Assembly: GCA_947495125.1 (NCBI GenBank)
Contig: CANLXL010000001.1
Span: forward strand, 558,001-622,000
DNA from: an uncultured Flaviramulus sp.
Lineage (GTDB): Bacteria; Bacteroidota; Bacteroidia; Flavobacteriales; Flavobacteriaceae
Reading direction: 5' to 3'
Length of the DNA stretch: 64,000 nt
Both the position numbers and the translations under genes were made by a program. Within the stretch, counting starts at the first letter, position 1. Each line of letters opens with the position of its first letter. Below the pieces are notes generated by a model. The model made no database searches and was not told the origin of the DNA. It saw only the letters and a list, made by a program, of their open reading frames with translations. Positions 17,907 to 26,130 of the stretch are shown here, in pieces.

Positions 17907-18922
17907 TTACTAAGACCTACATACCGATTCAGATTATTGGTACACAACGATCGGGTTCGAATCTGCTTCGTTTGATACTTAATCAATCATCACAGATATC
18001 GGCGCATCATCCTCCGCATATCTTAAAGGTATTTTACCCCATCATACATCGCTATGGTGATCTGGAGGAGGGTTCTAATTTTAGTCAATTGGTGAACGAT
18101 GTTTGCAGATTAATTGAGGTCAATCCTGTAAAATGGGAACTTGAATTACATCGCGAAGACATTATAAAGTCTTGTTCGCATCGCAGTCTTATTGAAATTT
18201 TCAAGGTCATTTACCAAATGATGGCCAAAAAGGATAAAGCCACATATTGGTGTTGTAAAAGTATGGCTAATGTAAACTTTTATAAAGATCTTGAAAGTCA
18301 AGGTGTAGCACCATACTATATCCATTTAATACGTGATGGTAGAGACGTTGCCTCATCGTTTAAAAAAACCTTAGTGGGTGAAAAACACGTATACCATCTC
18401 GCAAATCAATGGAAACAAGACTTTTTAAAGGCTAAAGAAATATCCCGTCAGGTTGGAAACGAAAGATATTTAGCGGTTCAATACGAATCTCTTATTTCTG
18501 AACCTATGATGGTTCTTAAGGAAATCAACACCTTTTTAGATTTAAAACTGGATGAATCTGCGTTGCACTATTTCGATTCTAAAGAGTCAAAAATAACTGC
18601 TGCCGCCGGATTTATGTGGAGTAACCTCACCATGCCCATCATGAAGGATAACAGCGGAAAGTTCAAAAAAAATCTAACACCTCAAGATATTGAAATATTT
18701 GAACGCGTCGCCGGGGATATTCTTCAAGAAAACAACTACGCCTTATGTACAACTTTAAATAGAACCACGTTTACTCCGGAGGACATCGAACGCTTCGACC
18801 AACTAAACTTAGATCTGAAAGCTGAAGCCCAACGATCCAAGCATTTGAAAACAGATAGAGCATACCGCGTAGAACGAAAAGCATTTATTGACGAGTTAAC
18901 AACCATACCGCTTTATAAATAA
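17903..18922 (+). CDS. PAPS-type sulfotransferase
   Basis: This 339-residue protein has no signal peptide, so it should be cytoplasmic. The N-terminal GTQRSGSNLL (residues 13-22) is the 5'-phosphosulfate-binding loop. HLIRDGRDVASSF (141-153) is the 3'-phosphate-binding motif of the sulfotransferase 1/3 families. These enzymes transfer sulfate from PAPS to hydroxyl or amino groups. It overlaps the ChrA gene by 4 bases (ATGA) and ends 6 bases before the GH31 gene. A sulfating enzyme inside a desulfating operon is unexpected. The acceptor is unknown. The C-terminal 60 residues are charged and helical, with no recognised domain. Confidence 0.88.
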   Translation: MITKTYIPIQIIGTQRSGSNLLRLILNQSSQISAHHPPHILKVFYPIIHRYGDLEEGSNFSQLVNDVCRLIEVNPVKWELELHREDIIKSCSHRSLIEIFKVIYQMMAKKDKATYWCCKSMANVNFYKDLESQGVAPYYIHLIRDGRDVASSFKKTLVGEKHVYHLANQWKQDFLKAKEISRQVGNERYLAVQYESLISEPMMVLKEINTFLDLKLDESALHYFDSKESKITAAAGFMWSNLTMPIMKDNSGKFKKNLTPQDIEIFERVAGDILQENNYALCTTLNRTTFTPEDIERFDQLNLDLKAEAQRSKHLKTDRAYRVERKAFIDELTTIPLYK

Positions 18923-18928
18923 ATTACC

Positions 18929-21217
18929 ATGTTAAACATTAAAGTTAAAAATCAGTCTTTCTGGGGATTGATACTATGGCTTATCATAAGCACGATCACA
19001 TGGGGTCAAAATACTCCAGTCGGTTATGATGGATATGCCACAAAAGTCCGAATTAATCCATCCATAGAAGTCTCATTCTATGCTTCCACCATGTTTCGTT
19101 TTAGAGTGTCCAAAATGACACATAAAATACCCGCTAAATACAACATCCCCTTTACTATAGGACATACGGACCCCTGGGATAAAGTTTCTGTAAATGTAGT
19201 ACAACAGGGGACCATTTATATCATTAATACTGCAGCATTAAAGGTTGAAATTGATGCGCAAACCATGCAGTTCACTGTTAGTGATAAGGTTACAGAAAAA
19301 TTCGTTTACCCCTCTGACGGACCAATATATGGGATGTTCAAAGATGGATACAGCACGTTTGATAGTGCTAGTTTTTTCAATGAAAAAAATGATAATAGCC
19401 GCTACTCACATTGGTTTTATAACCCTGAAACACAACTTTACGACATCTACCTTGAAGAAGATCATATCATGGATCAATATTTTATTTATGGTCCGTCGTA
19501 CTCAAAAATATACGAGCAATTTAATGCCCTTGTAGGGGCAGAACCCATATTACCTAAAAAAGCTTACGGCTTTTTTCAAACCCAGCATTTGGCTTGTAAA
19601 GGTGATCAAGACCAACTCATGGCCATGGCACGAGAGTTACGAAAACGAAAGATCCCTGTCGATAATCTCATTTTCGATTTTGAATGGGGTGACGGTTGTA
19701 TTGGTGACCAGGAAATTACCTGGGGCAGCCGAATGGATTGGTCGGAAAACTATTCCAAGCCATTATCTCCACAGGTCATGCTAGATAGCCTTAAAGCCAT
19801 GCATTTTGATGTTATGCTGATTCAGCACAATGCTCCGGATTTTAAAAACCGAAATGGCCAGGGTTGGACAGAAACGGTACAACCTGAGGCGCTGTGGTGG
19901 ACTAAATGGAAAGAAAAACTAGATCAAGGTGTACGTGGCACCTGGCAGGATACCCGAAGAAATGACATTACAGATAGTCGTATCTGGATGGAAACCCAAC
20001 AATATATTGGCGAAAATGAGCGGGTTCTTTTTATGGGATGCCGAAAAATGCAAGCCGTCAACCCCTGGGATTTCAGATATAGCGTAGCACCGGTAAATAA
20101 TTTAATCGGATCCAGAAGATATCCTTTCGATTGGACCGGCGATTGCTCTTTTAACTGGAACGAATTAAAATGGCAAATAAAAGCAATAACCAATACCCAT
20201 GGGCCTTTAAAAGGAATCTCATACATTTCTTCGGACGGTGTTGGTGAAACCTGGCAAATTCAAGCGCGATGGAATCAATTCTCTGATTTTTCCGCGATTT
20301 CCCGTTCTCATAATCCCAAACCATGGGCCGGGAATATTGACGTGGCTAATTTTCAGAATAAAATAAAAATTGAAGGCAGAGACGCTGTAGTTATTAAAGA
20401 TACTCCCGATAATATCACGCATGCTGTGGGAGGTAGAAGCACCGGTCCTACCGCAGAGAACAGTATTCGCAAACATAGAAAGGAACGATACAAGTTATTG
20501 CCCTATATCTATTCAACAGCTTATGAAAACTATTTCACAGGAATCCCGATTTGCCGACCCATGCTCATTGCTTATCCTGAAGATTACTTATGTTTTTCTG
20601 ATACATGGCCCTATCAATATATGTTTGGCCCCCATATCCTGGTAGCACCCGTCTATGGCGACTTTAAAACTATGGAGATTTATTTACCCCGTGACCACGA
20701 TTGGATTGACTTCTGGAGCAAAGAGGTTTATAAAGGCGGTGGCATCATAAACTACAATACTGAAGATGTTGAAAAATTACCATTATTTATAAAAGCCGGC
20801 GCCATATTGCCCAAAACACCGGAAAAGCAGTGGATTGAAGAAGGACAACAAGAAAGCAATCTGATATTGGACATTTACCCATCTGATAAAGCTTCATCGT
20901 TTACATTATATGAAGACGACGGGCATAGTATAGCCTATCAAAAAGGATCCTATTCTGAAACGGTACTAAGTCAAAATCAAGGAAAACATGGTGAACTAAT
21001 TTTAACGATTGGAGCAGCCAAAGGCATATTCAAAAATAAACTGACAGACAGAACGTGGCACATTAGAGTGTTGGATGTTTTAAATGAATATGATTCTGTT
21101 AGCATCAATGGGAAAAAGCAATCACTCGCCCATAACCGATCCAATAACACCTTTAAGACCATTAAACTCAAAGAATCTCTGAATAATGGCACTACTATTA
21201 TTTTCCACAAAAATTAA
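18929..21217 (+). CDS. Divergent GH31-family glycosidase, secreted
   Basis: This 762-residue protein has a cleavable signal (LIISTITWGQ). The GH31 barrel is recognisable: LIFDFEWGDG near 248-256, the likely nucleophile Asp341 in GVRGTWQDTRRND (most members have WxDxxEP), the likely acid/base Asp405 in DWTGDCSFNW, and RWNQFSDFSAISRSH. A GH31 C-terminal domain follows, with RPMLIAYPED and LPLFIKAGAILP. The Glu-Pro after the nucleophile is replaced by Arg-Arg, so specificity probably differs from ordinary alpha-glucosidases. Compared with the GH31 at 26131-28512, which has the standard motif, it is remote. It lies 6 bases after the sulfotransferase, so its substrate may be sulfated or become so. 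Confidence 0.82.
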   Translation: MLNIKVKNQSFWGLILWLIISTITWGQNTPVGYDGYATKVRINPSIEVSFYASTMFRFRVSKMTHKIPAKYNIPFTIGHTDPWDKVSVNVVQQGTIYIINTAALKVEIDAQTMQFTVSDKVTEKFVYPSDGPIYGMFKDGYSTFDSASFFNEKNDNSRYSHWFYNPETQLYDIYLEEDHIMDQYFIYGPSYSKIYEQFNALVGAEPILPKKAYGFFQTQHLACKGDQDQLMAMARELRKRKIPVDNLIFDFEWGDGCIGDQEITWGSRMDWSENYSKPLSPQVMLDSLKAMHFDVMLIQHNAPDFKNRNGQGWTETVQPEALWWTKWKEKLDQGVRGTWQDTRRNDITDSRIWMETQQYIGENERVLFMGCRKMQAVNPWDFRYSVAPVNNLIGSRRYPFDWTGDCSFNWNELKWQIKAITNTHGPLKGISYISSDGVGETWQIQARWNQFSDFSAISRSHNPKPWAGNIDVANFQNKIKIEGRDAVVIKDTPDNITHAVGGRSTGPTAENSIRKHRKERYKLLPYIYSTAYENYFTGIPICRPMLIAYPEDYLCFSDTWPYQYMFGPHILVAPVYGDFKTMEIYLPRDHDWIDFWSKEVYKGGGIINYNTEDVEKLPLFIKAGAILPKTPEKQWIEEGQQESNLILDIYPSDKASSFTLYEDDGHSIAYQKGSYSETVLSQNQGKHGELILTIGAAKGIFKNKLTDRTWHIRVLDVLNEYDSVSINGKKQSLAHNRSNNTFKTIKLKESLNNGTTIIFHKN

Positions 21218-21270
21218 CCATAGAGATATCACACATCATAATTTCAAATAAAAAATAAGCAGAATCGCAA

Positions 21271-22593
21271 ATGAAGAAAGTTCTAATCCTGGGAGCAGGC
21301 ATGGTTGTAAAACCCATAGTACATTATTTACTGGACAATCAATTCAAAGTGACTTTAGCAAGTCGCACAAAAGAAAAAGCAGATAACATTTTAAGAGGCC
21401 GCACTAATGGTCAGGCCGTTGCATGGACCATTGAAGAGTCGGACGTATTAGACAGGCTTATTAAAACCCACGATATGGTGGTAAGTCTACTGCCCTATTC
21501 ACACCATGTATTCGTTGCAAAAAAATGCATTGCACAGCGAAAAAATATGATCACGACCTCTTATGTTTCTGACGATATGAAGGCCCTAAACAGTGATGCC
21601 AAAAAAGCCGGGATTATCATTCTAAACGAATTGGGTGTAGACCCGGGATACGATCATATGACGGCCATGGACATTATTGACAGAGTCCACGAAGCAGGTG
21701 GTCAGGTTGATGGTTTCTATTCTTTATGCGGCGCGCTTTGTGCCCCGGAAGCTTCTAATAACCCGTTTAGATATAAGTTCTCATGGTCTCCAAAAGGGGT
21801 TATTATGGCCGGTAATAATGATGCGCAATTTTTAAAAGACGGGGAAGTTATCAGGTTAGAGACTTCAGACCTGTTTAAAAATCCTTTGTCCATAGATTTT
21901 CCTGAAGTTGAAGACATGCATGTATACCCTAATCGTGATTCCTTACCATACATAGACATTTACGGCATTCCCGAAGTTAAAACGATGTTTAGAGGAACTT
22001 TTCGATACAAAAACTGGTGTGAAGCTCTCGACCTATTGAAAGCGTTAAATCTGACGGGGTATGACGAACTCGATCTGGAAGGGAAAACATACGCTCAAGT
22101 GACGGCCGAAATTAACGGTTTTGAAACCAGTAATTTAAAAGAAGAGATCAAACTAAAGTTCAACATCGATGATGATCATGTCGGATTGAAAGCCATTGAA
22201 TGGTTGGGCGTATTAGAAAATAAGCGTGTTCCCTTGGAAAAAGGATCTGCTTTCGACCTGATTTCGGATTTAATGATTGAAAAAATGATGATGGGTGACT
22301 CCGAACGTGATATGGTCATTATGCAGCACATTTTCAATATTACCAAAGCCACGGGAGAAAAAGAGACTATTATTTCCAGAATGCTGGATTATGGAAACGC
22401 AGATTATACGTCCATCGCCCGAACAGTAGCGCTTCCTGCAGCCATTGGTGCTAAAATGATCCTTGATGGTGAAATAACCGACACCGGTGTTCACATCCCT
22501 ATAAAAAAATCTATTTATAAACCTATTCTTAACAAATTGGAAGCACTGGGAATCACGATGACGGAAACCATTGAAGCACTACAAACGTTCTAA
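21271..22593 (+). CDS. Saccharopine dehydrogenase/reductase-like protein
   Basis: This 440-residue cytoplasmic protein has an N-terminal Rossmann fold (VLILGAGMVVKPIVHYL, residues 4-20) and a C-terminal domain of the saccharopine dehydrogenase family (ELGVDPGYDHMTAMDII near 118-134). Length and layout fit the glutamate-forming saccharopine reductase of lysine metabolism. The family also has members acting on other amino acid conjugates, so the reaction is not certain. It starts 53 bases after the GH31 gene on the same strand, an odd place for a lysine enzyme. Its last 15 bases overlap the end of the convergent amylase gene. Confidence 0.8.
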   Translation: MKKVLILGAGMVVKPIVHYLLDNQFKVTLASRTKEKADNILRGRTNGQAVAWTIEESDVLDRLIKTHDMVVSLLPYSHHVFVAKKCIAQRKNMITTSYVSDDMKALNSDAKKAGIIILNELGVDPGYDHMTAMDIIDRVHEAGGQVDGFYSLCGALCAPEASNNPFRYKFSWSPKGVIMAGNNDAQFLKDGEVIRLETSDLFKNPLSIDFPEVEDMHVYPNRDSLPYIDIYGIPEVKTMFRGTFRYKNWCEALDLLKALNLTGYDELDLEGKTYAQVTAEINGFETSNLKEEIKLKFNIDDDHVGLKAIEWLGVLENKRVPLEKGSAFDLISDLMIEKMMMGDSERDMVIMQHIFNITKATGEKETIISRMLDYGNADYTSIARTVALPAAIGAKMILDGEITDTGVHIPIKKSIYKPILNKLEALGITMTETIEALQTF

Positions 22594-24237
22594 TAACACC
22601 ATACTAAATTCAGAATCTAATATGACGCTACCATTTTTTACGGTTACCGCAGTATCGGAATATGCATCTTGTAGAACATCTCCGTCTTTAAAGTACTCAG
22701 ACACGTCCAACACGTTTTTACCAGTATTTAAATCCAATCCAATAATGACAACATCGTTATAATCGTTATGGGCATAGCTTCTACTAAACCAATAAGGTGT
22801 CTTAGAAATCATGTGGTGAGTGCCCGCCCCAACAGCAGGGTGATTCGCTCTGAACCGTCCTAACTTTTGCCAATGTTTTAAAATAGCTTGTGTTTTCGTA
22901 TCGCCTTGAATAGCACCCCAATTCATCTTTGATCGTAAGGTAGCGTCACCTTCAGTACCGTCAATAACCAATGAACGTGCAGATTCGTCACCATAATACA
23001 CCTGCGAAGTTCCGGGGGCTAACAGCAATTTCGTTGCTGTTTCAAAGGGTTTTTCGCGTTTCGCGTCAAAAGGATGACCATCATCATGAGATGATAAGTA
23101 ATTCAACGTCCCATAATCTTCTAATTCTGTAGTAAGGTATTTTGAATAGGAACTGAACAGTGTTTCGTAATCTTGTTCAGCAGCATTCCATTTAAACTGA
23201 AAATTGATCAGACTTTGGAAACTACGATCAAAATAATTTACTTTTTTATCTCCAAAATCAAAATACTGTCCGGTATTAATGCCATAATTATAGACTTCAC
23301 CAACTAAATAAAAACCATTGTCATCCAAGACCTTTTTTGGGTTGTTTTTTTTGAATTCAGTAAATGCATAATCGCATTCTTTCTTGAATTCCTGCCAGAC
23401 ATATTCTTCAGTATGTTTAACCGTATCCACGCGATAGCCATCAATGCCAAATTCAGTGATGTAATCCGTTAACCATTTCATGATATAGAAACGTGGTGCC
23501 CTGGGATACCCGGTTCTTTTAAAAAAAGCATCAAGCTCTTCTACTTCTTGTTCATAACGGCCTTCTTTTTTCCATTTTTCGACCAATTGTAATGGCAATT
23601 CGACGGCATCGTTACTTTCAGTTCTAATATCCGGGAGGTTCTTCACTAAGGTACATGCGATGGTATTTTCATAATTATCATAAGCGCACTGAGGTTCAGT
23701 TCTCACCCAATCTTCGGGCCAAACCGGATCTTTTTCTGTAACCGGCCCTGTATGATTAATTACGGCATCCAGTAAAATTCTAATACCTCTTTTGTGAGCG
23801 GCATTCACCAGATTTTTTAAATCCTCTTGGGTTCCAAAATTAGGATCAATAGCTGTCCAATCGCTGGCCCAATATCCGTGAAAACCATAGGTTAGTCCGG
23901 TACCTTCATCAGTTCCTCCATGAATTTGCTCCACAATGGGTGTCATCCAGATTGCATTAATTCCCAAATCTGTAAAATATCCCGCTTCAATTTTTTGCGT
24001 AACCCCCTTTATATCACCTCCTTTAAAACCTCTAAGCTTTGCGGTCGGTAAGGTTCTATCAAAATTACTATCGTTAGCCAAATCTCCATTATTAAAACGA
24101 TCTGTTAAAAGGAAATAGATATTAGCAGCTTCCCAAACAAATGGAATGTTTGGCTTCTCTTCGGCCTTTTCACTTGCTTTTTCTTTACAATTTGAAAGTA
24201 AAACAACGGCCATCATGATTAGTATAGTTTGCTTCAT
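22579..24237 (-). CDS. GH13 alpha-amylase lipoprotein (SusG-like)
   Basis: This 552-residue lipoprotein (LLSNC, Cys17) has a GH13 barrel covering most of its length. Conserved regions are visible: DAVINH (157-162), GYRVDTVKH with nucleophile Asp271, LVGEVYN with acid/base Glu314, and LSSHDDG with Asp385. A short beta domain closes the protein. It cleaves internal alpha-1,4 bonds of starch-like glucans or maltodextrins in the periplasm or at the surface. It is the last gene of the leftward alpha-glucan operon, 10 bases after the preceding GH13 gene. Its 3' end overlaps the convergent saccharopine-type gene. Confidence 0.95.
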   Translation of the reverse strand: MKQTILIMMAVVLLSNCKEKASEKAEEKPNIPFVWEAANIYFLLTDRFNNGDLANDSNFDRTLPTAKLRGFKGGDIKGVTQKIEAGYFTDLGINAIWMTPIVEQIHGGTDEGTGLTYGFHGYWASDWTAIDPNFGTQEDLKNLVNAAHKRGIRILLDAVINHTGPVTEKDPVWPEDWVRTEPQCAYDNYENTIACTLVKNLPDIRTESNDAVELPLQLVEKWKKEGRYEQEVEELDAFFKRTGYPRAPRFYIMKWLTDYITEFGIDGYRVDTVKHTEEYVWQEFKKECDYAFTEFKKNNPKKVLDDNGFYLVGEVYNYGINTGQYFDFGDKKVNYFDRSFQSLINFQFKWNAAEQDYETLFSSYSKYLTTELEDYGTLNYLSSHDDGHPFDAKREKPFETATKLLLAPGTSQVYYGDESARSLVIDGTEGDATLRSKMNWGAIQGDTKTQAILKHWQKLGRFRANHPAVGAGTHHMISKTPYWFSRSYAHNDYNDVVIIGLDLNTGKNVLDVSEYFKDGDVLQDAYSDTAVTVKNGSVILDSEFSMVLLERL

Positions 24238-24247
24238 CTTACCCTGC

Positions 24248-26122
24248 TTATTTTAATATTAGAGATTCTAAAGGTTTCAGCTTGACACTGATACTTCCGG
24301 CACCTTCATTAATTATTAATTCTGATGAAAATTTATGATATAATGCATCCTTCATTCTATATTTACCATCCTTCAAATGCCATGCATCAATAATATCTTG
24401 AGGAATTTTCAAATTGAATTCACAGCTGTTTGAATCATCAAAGTTCGCTATAACAATTAACTTTTCATCACCATTCCATCGTACAAAAGATAAAACTTTA
24501 TCGTTATAATTCTTCGTATGCGTTCTGTTATATAAGTGAATGTCCTGATAGCTTCCCATTAACACAGGACTTTGAATTGTAAAGTTTAGCAATCGTTTAT
24601 AGAAATCGCGTAATTTTTTTTCATCATTGGTTAGTTGCCCTCCATCGAACTGCTTATTATTCATCCAGCGCTGATGTGCAGGAACGCCAACGTAATCAAA
24701 AATGGACGTTCTGGACGGGTCTCCAAAACCGGTTTCTTCAGAACCATCTTCACCGACTTCCTGTCCAAAATAGATCATCGTCGGAGAGGTGCTAATGGTT
24801 GCCGAAACCACCATGGCCGGTTGCCCTTTCAGAGCACTTCCCGCAAACTCGGGGCTTGCAATTCTTTGCTCATCATGATTTTCTAAAAAATGAAGCATCT
24901 GATGCTCGATATCCTTTAAGTCTTCCTGAATAGGTGGAATATGATCGGTTTTACCATGACCTTGCATCACATGTTTTATGGTATCGTACAACTGTACTTT
25001 ATCATACAGATAATCCATTTTTCCTTTTTTAATATAAGCTCTGTACAAACTCGGGTTGTAAACTTCTGCCAATAAAAAAGCTTCGGGCTTTTTCATCTTT
25101 ATGGCCGAGTTCATAAAACTCCAGAATTCTACGGGTACCATTTCTGCCATGTCATAACGAAAACCATCAACCCCCATGTCTATCCAATACGTGGTAATAT
25201 CTTTGAATTTCATCCAGGAATCAGGAATCTGTTTATCTTTCCAGAATTCGAAGTGGACTTTATAACCCTCATTTTCAAATCCTTCCGGAAGTTCATCAAA
25301 ATCCTTTTTTCCATCGGGACTTACACCATAATTAATCTTAACGGTTTCGTACCAGTCACCCATATTGGGTTGTGATAATCGCGATCCGTTTCCAGTCCAT
25401 TTCGCAGGATTTTCGTCGAACTCCCCATCTTCCAAAGGGTGCTTTTCACTTCCTAGCGGTGAATATCCGTGCTCCCAAACCGGGACTTTAAATGATTCGT
25501 TAGGGTTATAATAAAAGTTATTATTCACATCGTAGGTAAGGGTTTTATTATCTGCTACACCAAAATCCTCGACGCCTTCCGGATTGGTCAACCCTTTATA
25601 GTTTCTGGCAATATGGTTTGGCACAATATCGATGATGACCTTTAAACCGGCATCATGAGAGCGTTTAATCAGAGCTTTAAATTCTTCTAACCGCGTTTCC
25701 GGATTTTCGGCTAAATCGGGATTCACATTATAATAATCTTTTACAGCATAAGGTGAGCCTGCTCGTCCTTTAACGACATCAGGGTCGTCATTAGAAATGC
25801 CATATTTCGTATAATCGGTAATCACATCATGATGCGGTACCCCGGTATACCAAATATGTGTTACCCCTAAGGCTTTAATCTCTTCTAATGCTTTTTTGGT
25901 AAAATCGTTGAATTTACCAACGCCATTTTCTTCAATGGTTCCCCAAGGTTTATTAGTCTTATTCACATTCCCAAATAAACGTGTAAATACCTGATAAACG
26001 ACTTGTTTTTTCTCAGTTTCCGTGGTGTTCAAATCGGTACTTGGGTTTCTTTTTTCATGATTACATGCGATGCATGCGGTCAAAAAGAAAATGAATATGT
26101 ATAAATATAGTGTGCGTATCAT
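24248..26122 (-). CDS. GH13 alpha-amylase-family lipoprotein
   Basis: This 624-residue protein has a lipoprotein signal with two possible lipid cysteines (Cys17 or Cys20). GH13 motifs are DIVPNH (165-170), GFRYDMAEM with nucleophile Asp324, LLAEVYN with acid/base Glu353, and FLENHDEQR with Asp417. A long insert at about 175-300 separates regions I and II, and a C-terminal beta domain follows. The insert and sequence set it apart from the SusG-like neighbour, so it may prefer a different chain length or branch. It lies 8 bases after the GH31 gene and 10 bases before the next GH13 gene, within one operon. Confidence 0.94.
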   Translation of the reverse strand: MIRTLYLYIFIFFLTACIACNHEKRNPSTDLNTTETEKKQVVYQVFTRLFGNVNKTNKPWGTIEENGVGKFNDFTKKALEEIKALGVTHIWYTGVPHHDVITDYTKYGISNDDPDVVKGRAGSPYAVKDYYNVNPDLAENPETRLEEFKALIKRSHDAGLKVIIDIVPNHIARNYKGLTNPEGVEDFGVADNKTLTYDVNNNFYYNPNESFKVPVWEHGYSPLGSEKHPLEDGEFDENPAKWTGNGSRLSQPNMGDWYETVKINYGVSPDGKKDFDELPEGFENEGYKVHFEFWKDKQIPDSWMKFKDITTYWIDMGVDGFRYDMAEMVPVEFWSFMNSAIKMKKPEAFLLAEVYNPSLYRAYIKKGKMDYLYDKVQLYDTIKHVMQGHGKTDHIPPIQEDLKDIEHQMLHFLENHDEQRIASPEFAGSALKGQPAMVVSATISTSPTMIYFGQEVGEDGSEETGFGDPSRTSIFDYVGVPAHQRWMNNKQFDGGQLTNDEKKLRDFYKRLLNFTIQSPVLMGSYQDIHLYNRTHTKNYNDKVLSFVRWNGDEKLIVIANFDDSNSCEFNLKIPQDIIDAWHLKDGKYRMKDALYHKFSSELIINEGAGSISVKLKPLESLILK

Positions 26123-26130
26123 GCTATTTT

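Noticed and set aside
18929-21217. Sulfoquinovosidase as identity of the divergent GH31
   Set aside because: Considered because of the sulfur context, but I do not see the sulfonate-binding motif pattern of known sulfoquinovosidases, and no sulfoquinovose pathway genes are nearby.
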